A DNA stretch of 64,000 nt from positions 310,001-374,000 of the forward strand of contig JAJFTH010000003.1 of the NCBI GenBank assembly GCA_021373135.1, read 5' to 3'. Below the pieces are notes generated by a model. It was not told the origin of the DNA, ran no database searches, and saw nothing but the letters and a program-made list of their open reading frames with translations. Positions within the stretch are counted from its first letter, which is position 1. Every line of letters starts with the position of its first letter. Below are positions 27,745 through 36,311 of the stretch, piece after piece. The position numbers were made by a program, and so were the translations under genes. Source of the DNA: Bacteroidales bacterium. Lineage in GTDB: Bacteria > Bacteroidota > Bacteroidia > Bacteroidales > UBA1402.

Positions 27745-28303
27745 CGGGTCTTCCTTAATTTTCTTAAGTTGTTCAATCCAATTTGCTTAAATACGTCATT
27801 CCCTTCGCTCCGGTTCCATTACAGAACTTTCATCACTACTATGGAATGATCCGCCCCAGGCAAAATCTTTGATACTTTCAGCTTTACGTTGTCCGCTTAT
27901 AGCCTTTTCTCTTAACATATCCTGCCTGGTTCTCACGTTCCGCTAAAAAGCCTGTATGAAATTCCTGTCATCTATACACCGCATACCGGATGGTCAGTAG
28001 GCAGGTTTCTTCCATCCTTGTCCCAGCAGTATAATGCAGCCACTGGTTTTGATATGACTTAAACCCTAACGATGCTTCCTCAATGATTCATTTGCATTCA
28101 GCTCTTTCATACTCATCTACCAGCTCAAGCTGGTTTTTCCGAAATCGTTCACCACCCTTGCATTGCCTCAAGAGCAGCATCCGGTGATTTGTAACCAACC
28201 CCTGCAGATCGGTTGCGGGAGGCCTTCTCCCATCTCTTTAGCAGTTGCGGACTTGCTTACATATCCTAGCCACTTAATATGTTGCATTGTCCTCGTGACA
28301 CAC

Positions 28304-28469
28304 GCATGTACGGGTTTTCTTGGATAATCTCTATTACCCCAATGTCATCCAACTTCGCTTCGAACGGCATCGCAAATTCTGCGATGGATAACTGTTTTTG
28401 ACTATTATATCTTTTCATGTGATGCAGACTTCTCGGTATGAAAGTACCTAAAAATTTGCACTTGAGCAA
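28304..28469 (-). pseudogene. Transposase, 5' exon fragment
   Basis: N-terminal part of the same transposase. The likely start is at 28418 (MKRYNSQKQLSIAEFAMPF); a longer frame begins at 28469. After FEAKLDD the reading passes directly to IGVIEIIQENPYM. In relatives about 50 residues lie between these motifs, so an internal deletion is probable. The exon ends at 28304 where the group II intron begins. Confidence 0.65.
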
Positions 28470-28533
28470 GTGTTTATATAATTTATTTTATTGATATTCA
28501 GTATTATATCTATTATTCAGTGAACCCTAAGAT

Positions 28534-28565
28534 AAATCCCGTAAAATATTAATTTTACGGGATTT
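28534..28565 (-). terminator. Hairpin downstream of PUL2
   Basis: A perfect 14-bp inverted repeat with a 4-nt loop lies 136 bp beyond the last PUL2 gene (stop at 28701). The trailing sequence on the - strand is only moderately T-rich. It is either the PUL2 terminator or the edge of the IS remnant. The rest of 28470-28700 holds no gene that I can support. Confidence 0.55.
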
Positions 28566-28700
28566 GTTGTTCTTTGTTGGCAGACCTCAAAAGGACATTA
28601 GGGATCAAATTGAAAAGTTGTGGAGTAACGGTAAAAGTATGATATTTGTGAAAAAAAACAACTATCCCAATGTCTTCATCACTTAACATCAGTGAAAGCC

Positions 28701-29777
28701 CTAATCTTTTCCATTCAATTTTTTAATAATGTCTATCTCATTCTGATCGAAGGGTGTATGATCCTGACGAAAAATATCATGAAACCACACTTCTGGTTCT
28801 TTTACATTTAGAAGTGGTTTATCCCATGCAAAGATGGTATTGGTTTTTCCAGACACCAGTCCCCAGTTAATGGCACCAACATGTTCAGCTTTCAACATAG
28901 GCATAATGGTTTGGAATGTACTATTTTGAGTACGAGCCATATACTCTGTACAAATCAGCGGACGTCCGTACTGTTTCAATTTATCAATCAGTAGTTGGTG
29001 GTTGACAGAATCGTCGTAAGTATGATAGGTAATAACGTCCGAATTTTCCAATTGAAATTTATTCAAATTAGGCAGATTTTTACTCCAATAGCCAGCAGTA
29101 AGTGGTTGCGAAGGATCGATTTCTCTTGCCCATGCAAATATCAGTCGTAACAAAGGAAGGCTCTTATTATTGTAGCGATGCCCACCAGAACCACCCGGTT
29201 CATTGTACAAATCCCACAAAACAATACGATTGTCATCTTTAAAAGTAGTTAATATATCTTTTACATACGGTTCCAACACCTTTGTTAATGTAGAATCTTG
29301 AAAAAACAAGTCGCCAGGATCACGCAGCCAGCCGGAATTGTGAACACCCGGCTGTGGAGCGGGTTGCTTGCCTGCCGAGTAAGTCGGGTTCCAACAATCA
29401 TCAAAAAAAACGAAAATGGTTTTAATTCCGTGTTTGTCAGCAATATCTAAATATTCACCAACTCGCTTTTTGAAACCTTCTTTATCAATTTCCCATGTCA
29501 GATGATGTAAGAAAACGCGCATACAATTCATGCCAATTTCTTCAGCCCATCCAAGTTCACGATCGATTGTCGTAGAATCGAATGTTTGGGCTTGCCACAT
29601 TTCCAACTGGTTAATAGCAGTACTTGGAATAAAATTGCATCCACGTAACCATCCTTGTCCTTGATACCATTCATTAGCTTTCTCTTTTGTCCAAATTTTA
29701 CCAGTGGTTTGCTGTCGATTACCACAACTGACAAAAATTATACACACAAGCATTATACACACAATACTCTTTTTCAT
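28701..29777 (-). CDS. GH5-like cellulase-fold lipoprotein (PUL2)
   Basis: A clan GH-A glycoside hydrolase, related to GH5-type endo- or exo-beta-mannanase/glucanase-like enzymes. It has 358 residues from the ATG at 29777; the open frame from 29867 would overlap the GH20 gene and lacks a signal peptide. Cys18 in the lipobox IFVSCG predicts a lipoprotein. The acid/base Glu193 lies in LYNEP and the nucleophile Glu278 in CTEYM, with CMRVFLHHLTWE near residue 85. It follows the GH20 gene by 28 bp and is the last gene of PUL2. Specificity is not readable. Confidence 0.87.
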   Translation of the reverse strand: MKKSIVCIMLVCIIFVSCGNRQQTTGKIWTKEKANEWYQGQGWLRGCNFIPSTAINQLEMWQAQTFDSTTIDRELGWAEEIGMNCMRVFLHHLTWEIDKEGFKKRVGEYLDIADKHGIKTIFVFFDDCWNPTYSAGKQPAPQPGVHNSGWLRDPGDLFFQDSTLTKVLEPYVKDILTTFKDDNRIVLWDLYNEPGGSGGHRYNNKSLPLLRLIFAWAREIDPSQPLTAGYWSKNLPNLNKFQLENSDVITYHTYDDSVNHQLLIDKLKQYGRPLICTEYMARTQNSTFQTIMPMLKAEHVGAINWGLVSGKTNTIFAWDKPLLNVKEPEVWFHDIFRQDHTPFDQNEIDIIKKLNGKD

Positions 29778-29805
29778 AACATAAATTTTTATTATTGAAA
29801 ATAAA

Positions 29806-32691
29806 CTATTTTTTCCATGTGTAAATAACCATGTCGCCCGCATCCACCTGCATTGTTGGTACATCAATCGGAGCTATAGAGCCATCTTTCATTAGTCTAT
29901 GTACGGAATCGTCGATAGACACAGTCAATTCCATCGAATTTCTATAATTACGATTCACAATCACAAGATATTGGTTATCGCCTTTTTCCAGCAAAGAGAC
30001 CACCGCACCGCCACTCGTTGTCAATGACTTTATGGGGGTTGGAAGTTTATCAATCGGGTGGGTGCCTTCAGGTAAAGCACCAGTATGCCAGACGGAAATC
30101 ACTTTGGCACCGAGAAACACACCTGAAAGATTTTGTATTTCCCGATTGACTGTTTTGATACAGTTGTAAATCGGTGTTTTTCCATTATCATCTATAGCAC
30201 CCTTGAAAGTAAAATATTGTAATGTTTGAGCACCGTAGGCCAGATTGCTGAACATTTGCAGGCGCAGTTCAGGCAGAGTGGGTGCTGGATAATGATGTAT
30301 CGAATCCAAATTGTGTGACCATGCCAGTGCAAACGCCCAGACCGGAAGTTGCATTTTTTTCGCGGCAGCTGCAATTTCTTCCAAATTCTTATACCATTCA
30401 GGGCGAAGAATGCTTGGTGCACCGTTTACTTCGACAATGGGGTATTGGTCGAAAGACAGAAACGGTACAGGAACCTGATGGAGAAAAGTTTCCACGTTTC
30501 CGGCATATTTTTCTTTTCCCCACGCCCAGTTGGGATACAGATTGATATAACACGGATGATTATTATCAATAGCTTGTATTTGCTTTATCCATACACCCAA
30601 TTCCGGTAAATCCCACATTTCCGGTTCATCTTTCAAGTAATAACCGTACAGTGCTGGATGACTCATTAGTCGTTTTACTGTTGTTTCGGCTTCTGATTTC
30701 AATTCAGGACAGGATGTAATAAGTTTTATTCCAGAGCTTTTTGCTATATCTAGTATTTTTAGAGTGGTATTTAAATCTTTGTATCCGCATAGATAGATAT
30801 TGATACCTACTTCTTTCATCAGAGGAAAAAAATCCGAAGACTTTTCCGGCGGAATGCCGTGCCATGCGACAATAGGTATTTCACCTTTTGAATAAACAGC
30901 AGAATAATTGGTGCTGACTCTACCCTGTGGAGTTCGAATAACGCATGTTACTGTAACAGGAGCGTTTGATAAATCCAATGTAAATGGAGTGGAATAACGG
31001 ATTCCGTTCAACAGAGGGTCACTGCCATCGGTTGTAAACCAAATGTCCGAACCTTCAACTGATGGCGTTAGCTTAAGTGTTATCCGGTTTTCTCCTGAAG
31101 TTGCCGTATCTTTTAATCCATAAGGTTCAGGTATTCGGAAGTTGACTCCTTTTTTGTCCAACCACAACAGATTGCTTGATAGTCGTTTTGTAAAATCTAC
31201 ATAATCTTTTCCTTTCGGAGACCAACCTATTTCCGCTAATGCTAACAAACGCGGGAAAGCCATATAATCTATTTTAGTTTCCGAATGAATAAACTCCCGC
31301 CAAATATTCGCCTGTACACCAATAATATATTTTTGATTTTCCACTGGAATTTTTTCGGAAAGCGGCTCGTAACTGTACACTTTTTCCAAAGGAAGGTAAT
31401 GGCCGATACTGTAAGGTTCATTTGAGGGATTTCCTTGACAATAGTCAAAATAAAGATAAGTCAGAGGCGACATGACCACCTCGTGGCACTGTCGCAACGC
31501 TTCAATGCCAGCGTCTTCACCTTGCCAGCTCATTACCATGGTATTAGGAGCTAATCCACCCTGCATTATTTCTTCCCAACCCAGCAATCTTCTTCCTTTA
31601 CTTTCGAGATATGCCGCTATGCGTTTAACGAAATAACTTTGTAGTTCGTGTTCATCTTTCAGGTTTTCTTGTTTAATTTTCGACTGACACTTGGGACATT
31701 GTTTCCATTGACTTTTGGGTGCCTCATCTCCACCTATATGAATAATTTTAGACGGAAACAAATCAAGAACTTCGTCTAATATGTCCTGCACAAAAGTATA
31801 TACATCTTCGTTTCCTGCACATAAAATATTTTGCTCAATATCCCATTCTTCCGATACATGAAAAGGTCCGCCTGTGCAAGACAGTCGCGGATATGCCGAT
31901 AATGCCGATAACATATGCCCCGGCATGTCTATTTCAGGAATAATAGTTATGTGACGTTCTGCCGCGTAACGAACAACATCGCGTATTTGGTCTTGTGTAT
32001 AATATCCTCCGTGAGGCAGATTATCAAAACTTGCTTTTTTGTCATGGGTTTGTTGCGTCCCCTGCCTCCATGCACCAATGCGTGTCAGATCGCTATATTT
32101 TTTGATTTCGATGCGCCACCCTTGGTCGTCCGTCAGATGCCACTGAAACACATTCAGTTTGTAACTTGCTATCAAGTCGATAAAACGTTTTATTTCTTCG
32201 ACTGGTGAAAAATAACGTGCCACATCAAGCAAGGCACCCCGATAGGTAAACCGTGGTTTATCTTCAATTTCTATACAAGGTATCCGAATACTGTCGGTCG
32301 GATTTACTGGCATCAGTTGTAATAGAGTCTGAATGCCATAAAAAACACCAGCCTCACTGCCCTCAATGGTTATGGACGATGCCGTTACTGACAACCGATA
32401 GGCTTCATCGGCAAATGACGGATTGTAAATCAGATTAATGCCACTCTTGACTTTTTTTGACACTTTGACAGCCAGTTGAAAACCGTATTCCAGTTGCATA
32501 AAATCATTTATGAAATGTGTATGGACATCACCGGGACGACTGTAAATGATTGTCTTCGGAGTAAACGAGAAGGACGCCTTACCTGTTTTCATGTGCAAGG
32601 GCTTGGGAATAAGACCTGATATGACTGGAGTATTCGCAACCGATAAAAAAGAAATCGAAAATAAAACAAGAAGGCAAAGAATATTTTTCAT
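29806..32691 (-). CDS. GH20 hexosaminidase fused to a TIM-barrel domain (PUL2)
   Basis: A 961-residue fusion. Residues 1-535 are a secreted GH20 beta-N-acetylhexosaminidase: signal peptide, GH20b domain, FQWHLTDDQGWRIEI, and catalytic Asp322-Glu323 in HIGGDEAP. Residues about 536-600 look like a chitobiase C-terminal beta-sandwich (WFTTDGSDPLLNG). Residues 603-961 are a second putative catalytic TIM barrel (IVAWHG, GYYLKDEPE, YINLYPNWAWG, WAFALAW) plus a short beta domain. This part is clearly homologous over its whole length to the separate lipoprotein gene immediately upstream at 32711. GH20 releases terminal GlcNAc/GalNAc. The function of the second module is unknown; DEP may hold its acid/base residue. 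Confidence 0.9.
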   Translation of the reverse strand: MKNILCLLVLFSISFLSVANTPVISGLIPKPLHMKTGKASFSFTPKTIIYSRPGDVHTHFINDFMQLEYGFQLAVKVSKKVKSGINLIYNPSFADEAYRLSVTASSITIEGSEAGVFYGIQTLLQLMPVNPTDSIRIPCIEIEDKPRFTYRGALLDVARYFSPVEEIKRFIDLIASYKLNVFQWHLTDDQGWRIEIKKYSDLTRIGAWRQGTQQTHDKKASFDNLPHGGYYTQDQIRDVVRYAAERHITIIPEIDMPGHMLSALSAYPRLSCTGGPFHVSEEWDIEQNILCAGNEDVYTFVQDILDEVLDLFPSKIIHIGGDEAPKSQWKQCPKCQSKIKQENLKDEHELQSYFVKRIAAYLESKGRRLLGWEEIMQGGLAPNTMVMSWQGEDAGIEALRQCHEVVMSPLTYLYFDYCQGNPSNEPYSIGHYLPLEKVYSYEPLSEKIPVENQKYIIGVQANIWREFIHSETKIDYMAFPRLLALAEIGWSPKGKDYVDFTKRLSSNLLWLDKKGVNFRIPEPYGLKDTATSGENRITLKLTPSVEGSDIWFTTDGSDPLLNGIRYSTPFTLDLSNAPVTVTCVIRTPQGRVSTNYSAVYSKGEIPIVAWHGIPPEKSSDFFPLMKEVGINIYLCGYKDLNTTLKILDIAKSSGIKLITSCPELKSEAETTVKRLMSHPALYGYYLKDEPEMWDLPELGVWIKQIQAIDNNHPCYINLYPNWAWGKEKYAGNVETFLHQVPVPFLSFDQYPIVEVNGAPSILRPEWYKNLEEIAAAAKKMQLPVWAFALAWSHNLDSIHHYPAPTLPELRLQMFSNLAYGAQTLQYFTFKGAIDDNGKTPIYNCIKTVNREIQNLSGVFLGAKVISVWHTGALPEGTHPIDKLPTPIKSLTTSGGAVVSLLEKGDNQYLVIVNRNYRNSMELTVSIDDSVHRLMKDGSIAPIDVPTMQVDAGDMVIYTWKK

Positions 32692-32710
32692 ATGATGAAA
32701 GTTTGTTATA

Positions 32711-33919
32711 TTACTTTTTCCATGTAAATATCATAATATCACCTGCGTCTACTACTTGTGTTCCGCTGGTGGCAGCCACTACTGTTCCATCTTTCCGTAC
32801 CTGTTTCACCACCGCATCAAGCGACACTGTCAATTGCATCTGATTCTTGTAATCGCGGTTTACAACTGCTAAATACTGATTATCGGCTTTTTGTAGAAAC
32901 GATACTACTGCACCGCCGTCGCTTGTAGTCAAAGCCTTGATTGGCGCAGGCAGTTTGTCAATTGGGTGCGTTCCGTTTGGTAACTGAGCACCGGTATGCC
33001 AAACGGAAATGACATTGGCACCAAGAAATACGCTGGATAGATTTTGCAACTCCCGATTAACCGTTTTCACGCGTTCGTACACATTGGTTGGTCCATTTTG
33101 ATATATGCCCCAATAAGTAAAATACTGGAACCCCTGTGCTCCATAAACCAGATTGCTAAACATCTGCAAACGTAGTTCGGCAATGGTTGGTATCGGATAT
33201 AATTCATTTGAAATACCATGCGACAATGCTAACGCAAATGCCCAGAATGGAATATTTTTATTTTTTGCTGCGGAAGCAATATCTTCCAAATTCTTGTACC
33301 AGTCAGGCCGTAACGATGAAATGCCGTTGGTTTCCACGATGGGATAATAGTCGAACGAAAGAAACGACACAGGTACCTGATTCAGAAATCCTTTCACTTT
33401 GGCAGCATAGCCTGCCGCACCGCCCCATGCCCAATTGGGATACAAATTGATATAACATGAATGTTCTATATCAAACGACTGTATTTTTTTTAATTTTGAG
33501 CTAAGCACTTTATAATCAGACACTTCAGGCTCATCATCTATGTAGTAGCCATAAAGTGAGGAGAAATTTTTCATTTGTTTGACGGTTGCTTCAGTCCTTG
33601 AGTCTAAATCAGGACACGAAAGAATGACTTTGACGCCCGCCTTTTCTGCACTTTGTAGTACCAAAACGACTTCATCCAGACTCTGGTACCAGCCAAGGTA
33701 AATATTACAACCGACCTCTTTCATCGATGGAAATTTATCGGCGGCTTCATTGGCGTTAATACCTGTCCATGCCACAATAGGAAATTCTCCGTCAAGCAAA
33801 TCAATAAGGGGTGGTGGAATAGTTTTTTCTCCCGGCTTATATTCGTACCCATCTCCGCAAGCAACCGCAAAGAGTCCAACTGCAAGCAAAAAAATGATTA
33901 TTGTCTTTTGTAATGTCAT
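32711..33919 (-). CDS. TIM-barrel lipoprotein, paralogue of the GH20 fusion tail
   Basis: A 402-residue lipoprotein (lipobox AVACG, Cys21) whose mature part from residue 46 aligns end to end with residues 603-961 of the GH20 fusion. Shared words include FPIVAW/IPIVAW, DEPE, CYINLYPNWAWG, LRLQMFSNL and VISVWHTGA. The fold looks like a GH-A-type TIM barrel with a C-terminal beta domain (a candidate glycosidase), but I cannot place it in a CAZy family. It lies 19 bp upstream of the fusion gene and 7 bp after the SusF-like gene. Tandem duplication with fusion of one copy to GH20 is the likely history. Confidence 0.8.
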   Translation of the reverse strand: MTLQKTIIIFLLAVGLFAVACGDGYEYKPGEKTIPPPLIDLLDGEFPIVAWTGINANEAADKFPSMKEVGCNIYLGWYQSLDEVVLVLQSAEKAGVKVILSCPDLDSRTEATVKQMKNFSSLYGYYIDDEPEVSDYKVLSSKLKKIQSFDIEHSCYINLYPNWAWGGAAGYAAKVKGFLNQVPVSFLSFDYYPIVETNGISSLRPDWYKNLEDIASAAKNKNIPFWAFALALSHGISNELYPIPTIAELRLQMFSNLVYGAQGFQYFTYWGIYQNGPTNVYERVKTVNRELQNLSSVFLGANVISVWHTGAQLPNGTHPIDKLPAPIKALTTSDGGAVVSFLQKADNQYLAVVNRDYKNQMQLTVSLDAVVKQVRKDGTVVAATSGTQVVDAGDIMIFTWKK

Positions 33920-33926
33920 TTTAATA

Positions 33927-34871
33927 TCATCCTTTCCTTAATTTTAACGTTACGCTTCGCTTGCCTTCTATCCTGACTATATAGAGACCATCGACAAGAT
34001 AAGCATGGTCAATGGTCGTTTCAGGTATTTTGTTTATCGTTTGTCGTTGTTGTATTTTTCCCTGCATGTCTATAATGTAAACGGAAGAACCAAGTTCTTC
34101 ACTGTCCAAGCCCTTGACTACTATTTGCTTATTAACATAACAAACACTCGGGTTTTCTTGGAAAACCCGATTTGTGTGCGAGTCGGTTGCCGTATTATAC
34201 GGTATCAACTCTACTGTTTTTGCTTCCACGTTCACTTTCAGATTATATACGCCGGGTATAAATGCAGGACCAGGTACAGCATCATTGTTGGCTTCTACCT
34301 TCAACAATGACGGTGTCAGCGAGGTTAACGGAGCTACTACAGTTCCCCATGCCACCTTGCGATAAACCTGAAATGCCATGTTCGTATTCAGATATATCAA
34401 TAACTCATATACATTTGTTCCGGTCTGTTTGAACGAGAAATACCCATGTGGCTCTGTAGCAAACCAGTCTGATGTGGCAGCGTACGGCGGCAGTGGGAAT
34501 CCACCGCCTAATCCGGCATACCATAACAAATCATCTTCGCTGTTATACGTTTGAATGTACATAAATCTGTTCACTGTATTATAAAATGCCCGCCAGTTTC
34601 TTGATTGGCCAATGAATCGTGCTGTTGTTCCTGAAATATTATCGAACAGGTCGGGACGCAGCATGGTAGTCAAATCTTGATCGAAACTGGTGAACGATAC
34701 CTCTCCGTTTTGTACCAAAGGTATGTTTTCCATTAACAAATAAGCAATGCCGTTTATTGTACTCGACGTCATTTCTGCTTTATTGATAGTTACCTGAGCT
34801 TGTGTGCTGAAAGCTATTGACAGCCACATGCCGAGTACCACTATTTGTCTGATTATCGTTATTTTTTTCAT
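33927..34871 (-). CDS. SusF-like surface protein with T9SS tail (PUL2)
   Basis: A 314-residue secreted protein (signal peptide to about 25, no lipobox). Residues about 30-225 form a glycan-binding-type beta domain that repeats the C-terminal domain of the neighbour at 34917 (WYAGLGGGFPLPPY, EPHGYFSFKQTGTNVYELL). The remainder (from about 240) is a T9SS type A-like sorting domain (VYIIDMQGK, GLYIVRIEGKRSVTLKL). It is in effect the last domain of the SusE-like lipoprotein given a different surface anchor. The domain resembles the DUF5121/DUF5125-type modules of SusE/F-position proteins; that label is tentative. Confidence 0.8.
   Translation of the reverse strand: MKKITIIRQIVVLGMWLSIAFSTQAQVTINKAEMTSSTINGIAYLLMENIPLVQNGEVSFTSFDQDLTTMLRPDLFDNISGTTARFIGQSRNWRAFYNTVNRFMYIQTYNSEDDLLWYAGLGGGFPLPPYAATSDWFATEPHGYFSFKQTGTNVYELLIYLNTNMAFQVYRKVAWGTVVAPLTSLTPSLLKVEANNDAVPGPAFIPGVYNLKVNVEAKTVELIPYNTATDSHTNRVFQENPSVCYVNKQIVVKGLDSEELGSSVYIIDMQGKIQQRQTINKIPETTIDHAYLVDGLYIVRIEGKRSVTLKLRKG
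34201..34600. repeat. Duplicated 400-bp segment, copy A
   Basis: Aligns without gaps to 34927-35326 (offset 726). A hand count gives about 37 differences in 400 bases, roughly 91% identity, many at third codon positions. It marks a recent duplication or gene conversion of the shared binding domain. Confidence 0.9.
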
Positions 34872-34916
34872 ATGACTTAATAAGGTTATATTAATTAAAA
34901 AAATCCTTTATTTTTA

Positions 34917-36275
34917 TTATTTATCTGGTATCAACTCTATTGTTTTTGCTTCTACGTCCACTTTCAGATTATATACGCCAGGCGTAAATCCAGGGCCCGG
35001 TATAGCATCATTGTTGGCTTCTACCTTCAACAATGAGGGCGTCAGCGAGGTTAACGGAGCTACTACGGTTCCCCATGCTATCTTGCGATAGACCTGAAAT
35101 GCCATGTTTGTATTCAGATATATCAATAACTCATATACATTTGTTCCAGTTTGTTTGAACGAGAAATACCCATGTGGCTCCGTAGCAAACCAGTCTGATG
35201 TGGCGACATATGGCGGCAGTGGAAATCCACCGCCTAATCCGGCATACCATAACAAATTATCTTCATTGTTATATGTTTGTACATACATAAATCCACTTAC
35301 TGTATTATAAAATGCCCGCCAATTTCGAGTGGTACCGGTAAATTTGGCAACGTTACCGTCAATATCCGTAAACAAATCGGGGCGCAGCATGCTGGTTAAA
35401 TTCTTGTCAAATCCCGTAAATTTCACTTCACAGTCCTGTACCAACACCAAAGGTTCTTTTACGAGATAACTTATGCCGCCTTTGGTAGTCGGCATCATTT
35501 CTGATTTATTGATTTCAATTATCACATTCAACGTTTTCGATAGGTTAAAGGAATACATGTCGAAAAACAATTTTTTCAGAGGATAATTCCCTTTGGCCGA
35601 TGGAATGGATGCAGCGGAGGCGTCACTCACAGTTGTAATCTGTCCATCTACTGTTCCCCACACCAAACCTGAATAATCAATCAGATTGTTGTCAGTAAGT
35701 TTGGATGCAATTTTGAAACTGGTTCCAAAACCGCTCAGATTTCCTACGGACAAGAAACCATACGTATTCTCGATTCTGTCGAGAGTATAAACCACGCTGT
35801 TGTTATCAACAATGTACAAGCGTTCCGGAGTCTCCGGACGGTTTACACTCACATTTTCCTTATTAACTAGTCTCATTTCTGTAGTAAAATTCAATACATT
35901 AGTTGCTTTGATGACTACTTCAGGATAATAACTGCCATCTTCGTAATAAGCACCAAACGGAAATATAGCTTCAACATCAATATCAGCACTGGATCCATTA
36001 ATTGTTCCCGTTTTGCTTGCTACAACAACTCCGCCGGCTTTAAACTCCAACTGGTACGACATCAAATCGTTGTAGTCGTCGCTGATATGAGCGGTAAACC
36101 GTACTTTGTCTCCAGCCATCACAGATGTTTCGTTGTTTAATCCGCGTAGTTGCGCGTTTTCTATTAGAGGACGCGAAGGCCATTCCGGCCACACATCAGG
36201 CTTACCAACTTTGTCTTCGCACGAAAACAAGCAAACCGATACTAATAGGAGGGTAAAAAAAAGATTTTTCTTCAT
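34917..36275 (-). CDS. SusE-like glycan-binding lipoprotein (PUL2)
   Basis: A surface lipoprotein of 452 residues (lipobox LFSCED, Cys19) in the SusE position directly after susD. An Ig-like N-terminal domain (about 35-140: MAGDKVRFTAHISDDYNDL) is followed by a middle beta domain (about 150-255) and a C-terminal domain (about 258-452). The C-terminal domain is nearly identical to the SusF-like protein at 33927. Such proteins hold glycan at the cell surface and tune which oligosaccharides enter. The layout resembles DUF5016/DUF5125/DUF5121 proteins, though the names are from memory. Gap to susD is 36 bp. Confidence 0.82.
   Translation of the reverse strand: MKKNLFFTLLLVSVCLFSCEDKVGKPDVWPEWPSRPLIENAQLRGLNNETSVMAGDKVRFTAHISDDYNDLMSYQLEFKAGGVVVASKTGTINGSSADIDVEAIFPFGAYYEDGSYYPEVVIKATNVLNFTTEMRLVNKENVSVNRPETPERLYIVDNNSVVYTLDRIENTYGFLSVGNLSGFGTSFKIASKLTDNNLIDYSGLVWGTVDGQITTVSDASAASIPSAKGNYPLKKLFFDMYSFNLSKTLNVIIEINKSEMMPTTKGGISYLVKEPLVLVQDCEVKFTGFDKNLTSMLRPDLFTDIDGNVAKFTGTTRNWRAFYNTVSGFMYVQTYNNEDNLLWYAGLGGGFPLPPYVATSDWFATEPHGYFSFKQTGTNVYELLIYLNTNMAFQVYRKIAWGTVVAPLTSLTPSLLKVEANNDAIPGPGFTPGVYNLKVDVEAKTIELIPDK
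34927..35326. repeat. Duplicated 400-bp segment, copy B
   Basis: Partner of 34201-34600, within the SusE-like gene. Both copies are in the same orientation, so recombination between them would delete 726 bp and fuse the two genes in frame. Confidence 0.9.
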
Positions 36276-36311
36276 TGTTGCATTATTTTAACCATTAAAG
36301 ACGTAATAATT

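Larger units (their letters stand above)
26399..28303 (-). mobile_element. Group II intron
   Basis: Read on the - strand the intron begins GTGTG (28303 downward) and ends in GAC (26401-26399), fitting the GUGYG...AY rule. Removing it restores the transposase codons Met-Gln. It carries a reverse transcriptase/maturase gene (27744 down to 26480) and a 34-nt domain V just after it. The 560 nt from 28303 to 27745 contain no gene and should be the ribozyme domains I-IV. The total of 1905 bp is normal for an ORF-bearing bacterial intron. The encoded protein is frameshifted, so mobility is probably lost, though splicing could be helped in trans. Confidence 0.85.
25608..28469 (-). mobile_element. Decayed IS5/IS1182-type element split by a group II intron
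   Basis: A transposase gene on the - strand reads in two parts, 28304-28469 and 25608-26398. They join in frame as IQENPYM|QYFLGLKGF when the intervening 1905 bp are removed. The gene is truncated at both the inner N-terminal region and the 3' end, and I found no terminal inverted repeats. The element separates PUL1 from PUL2. Base composition in the coding part is visibly more G/C-rich than the flanking PUL DNA, suggesting transfer. Confidence 0.75.

Noticed and set aside
28531..28683. 51-codon + strand open stretch ending in NYPNVFIT
   Set aside because: No start codon near its beginning and it runs through the 28534-28565 hairpin; length is within chance expectation.
29778..29867. Upstream start at 29867 for the GH5-like gene
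   Set aside because: It would overlap the GH20 coding sequence by 62 bp and hide a good lipoprotein signal that starts at 29777.
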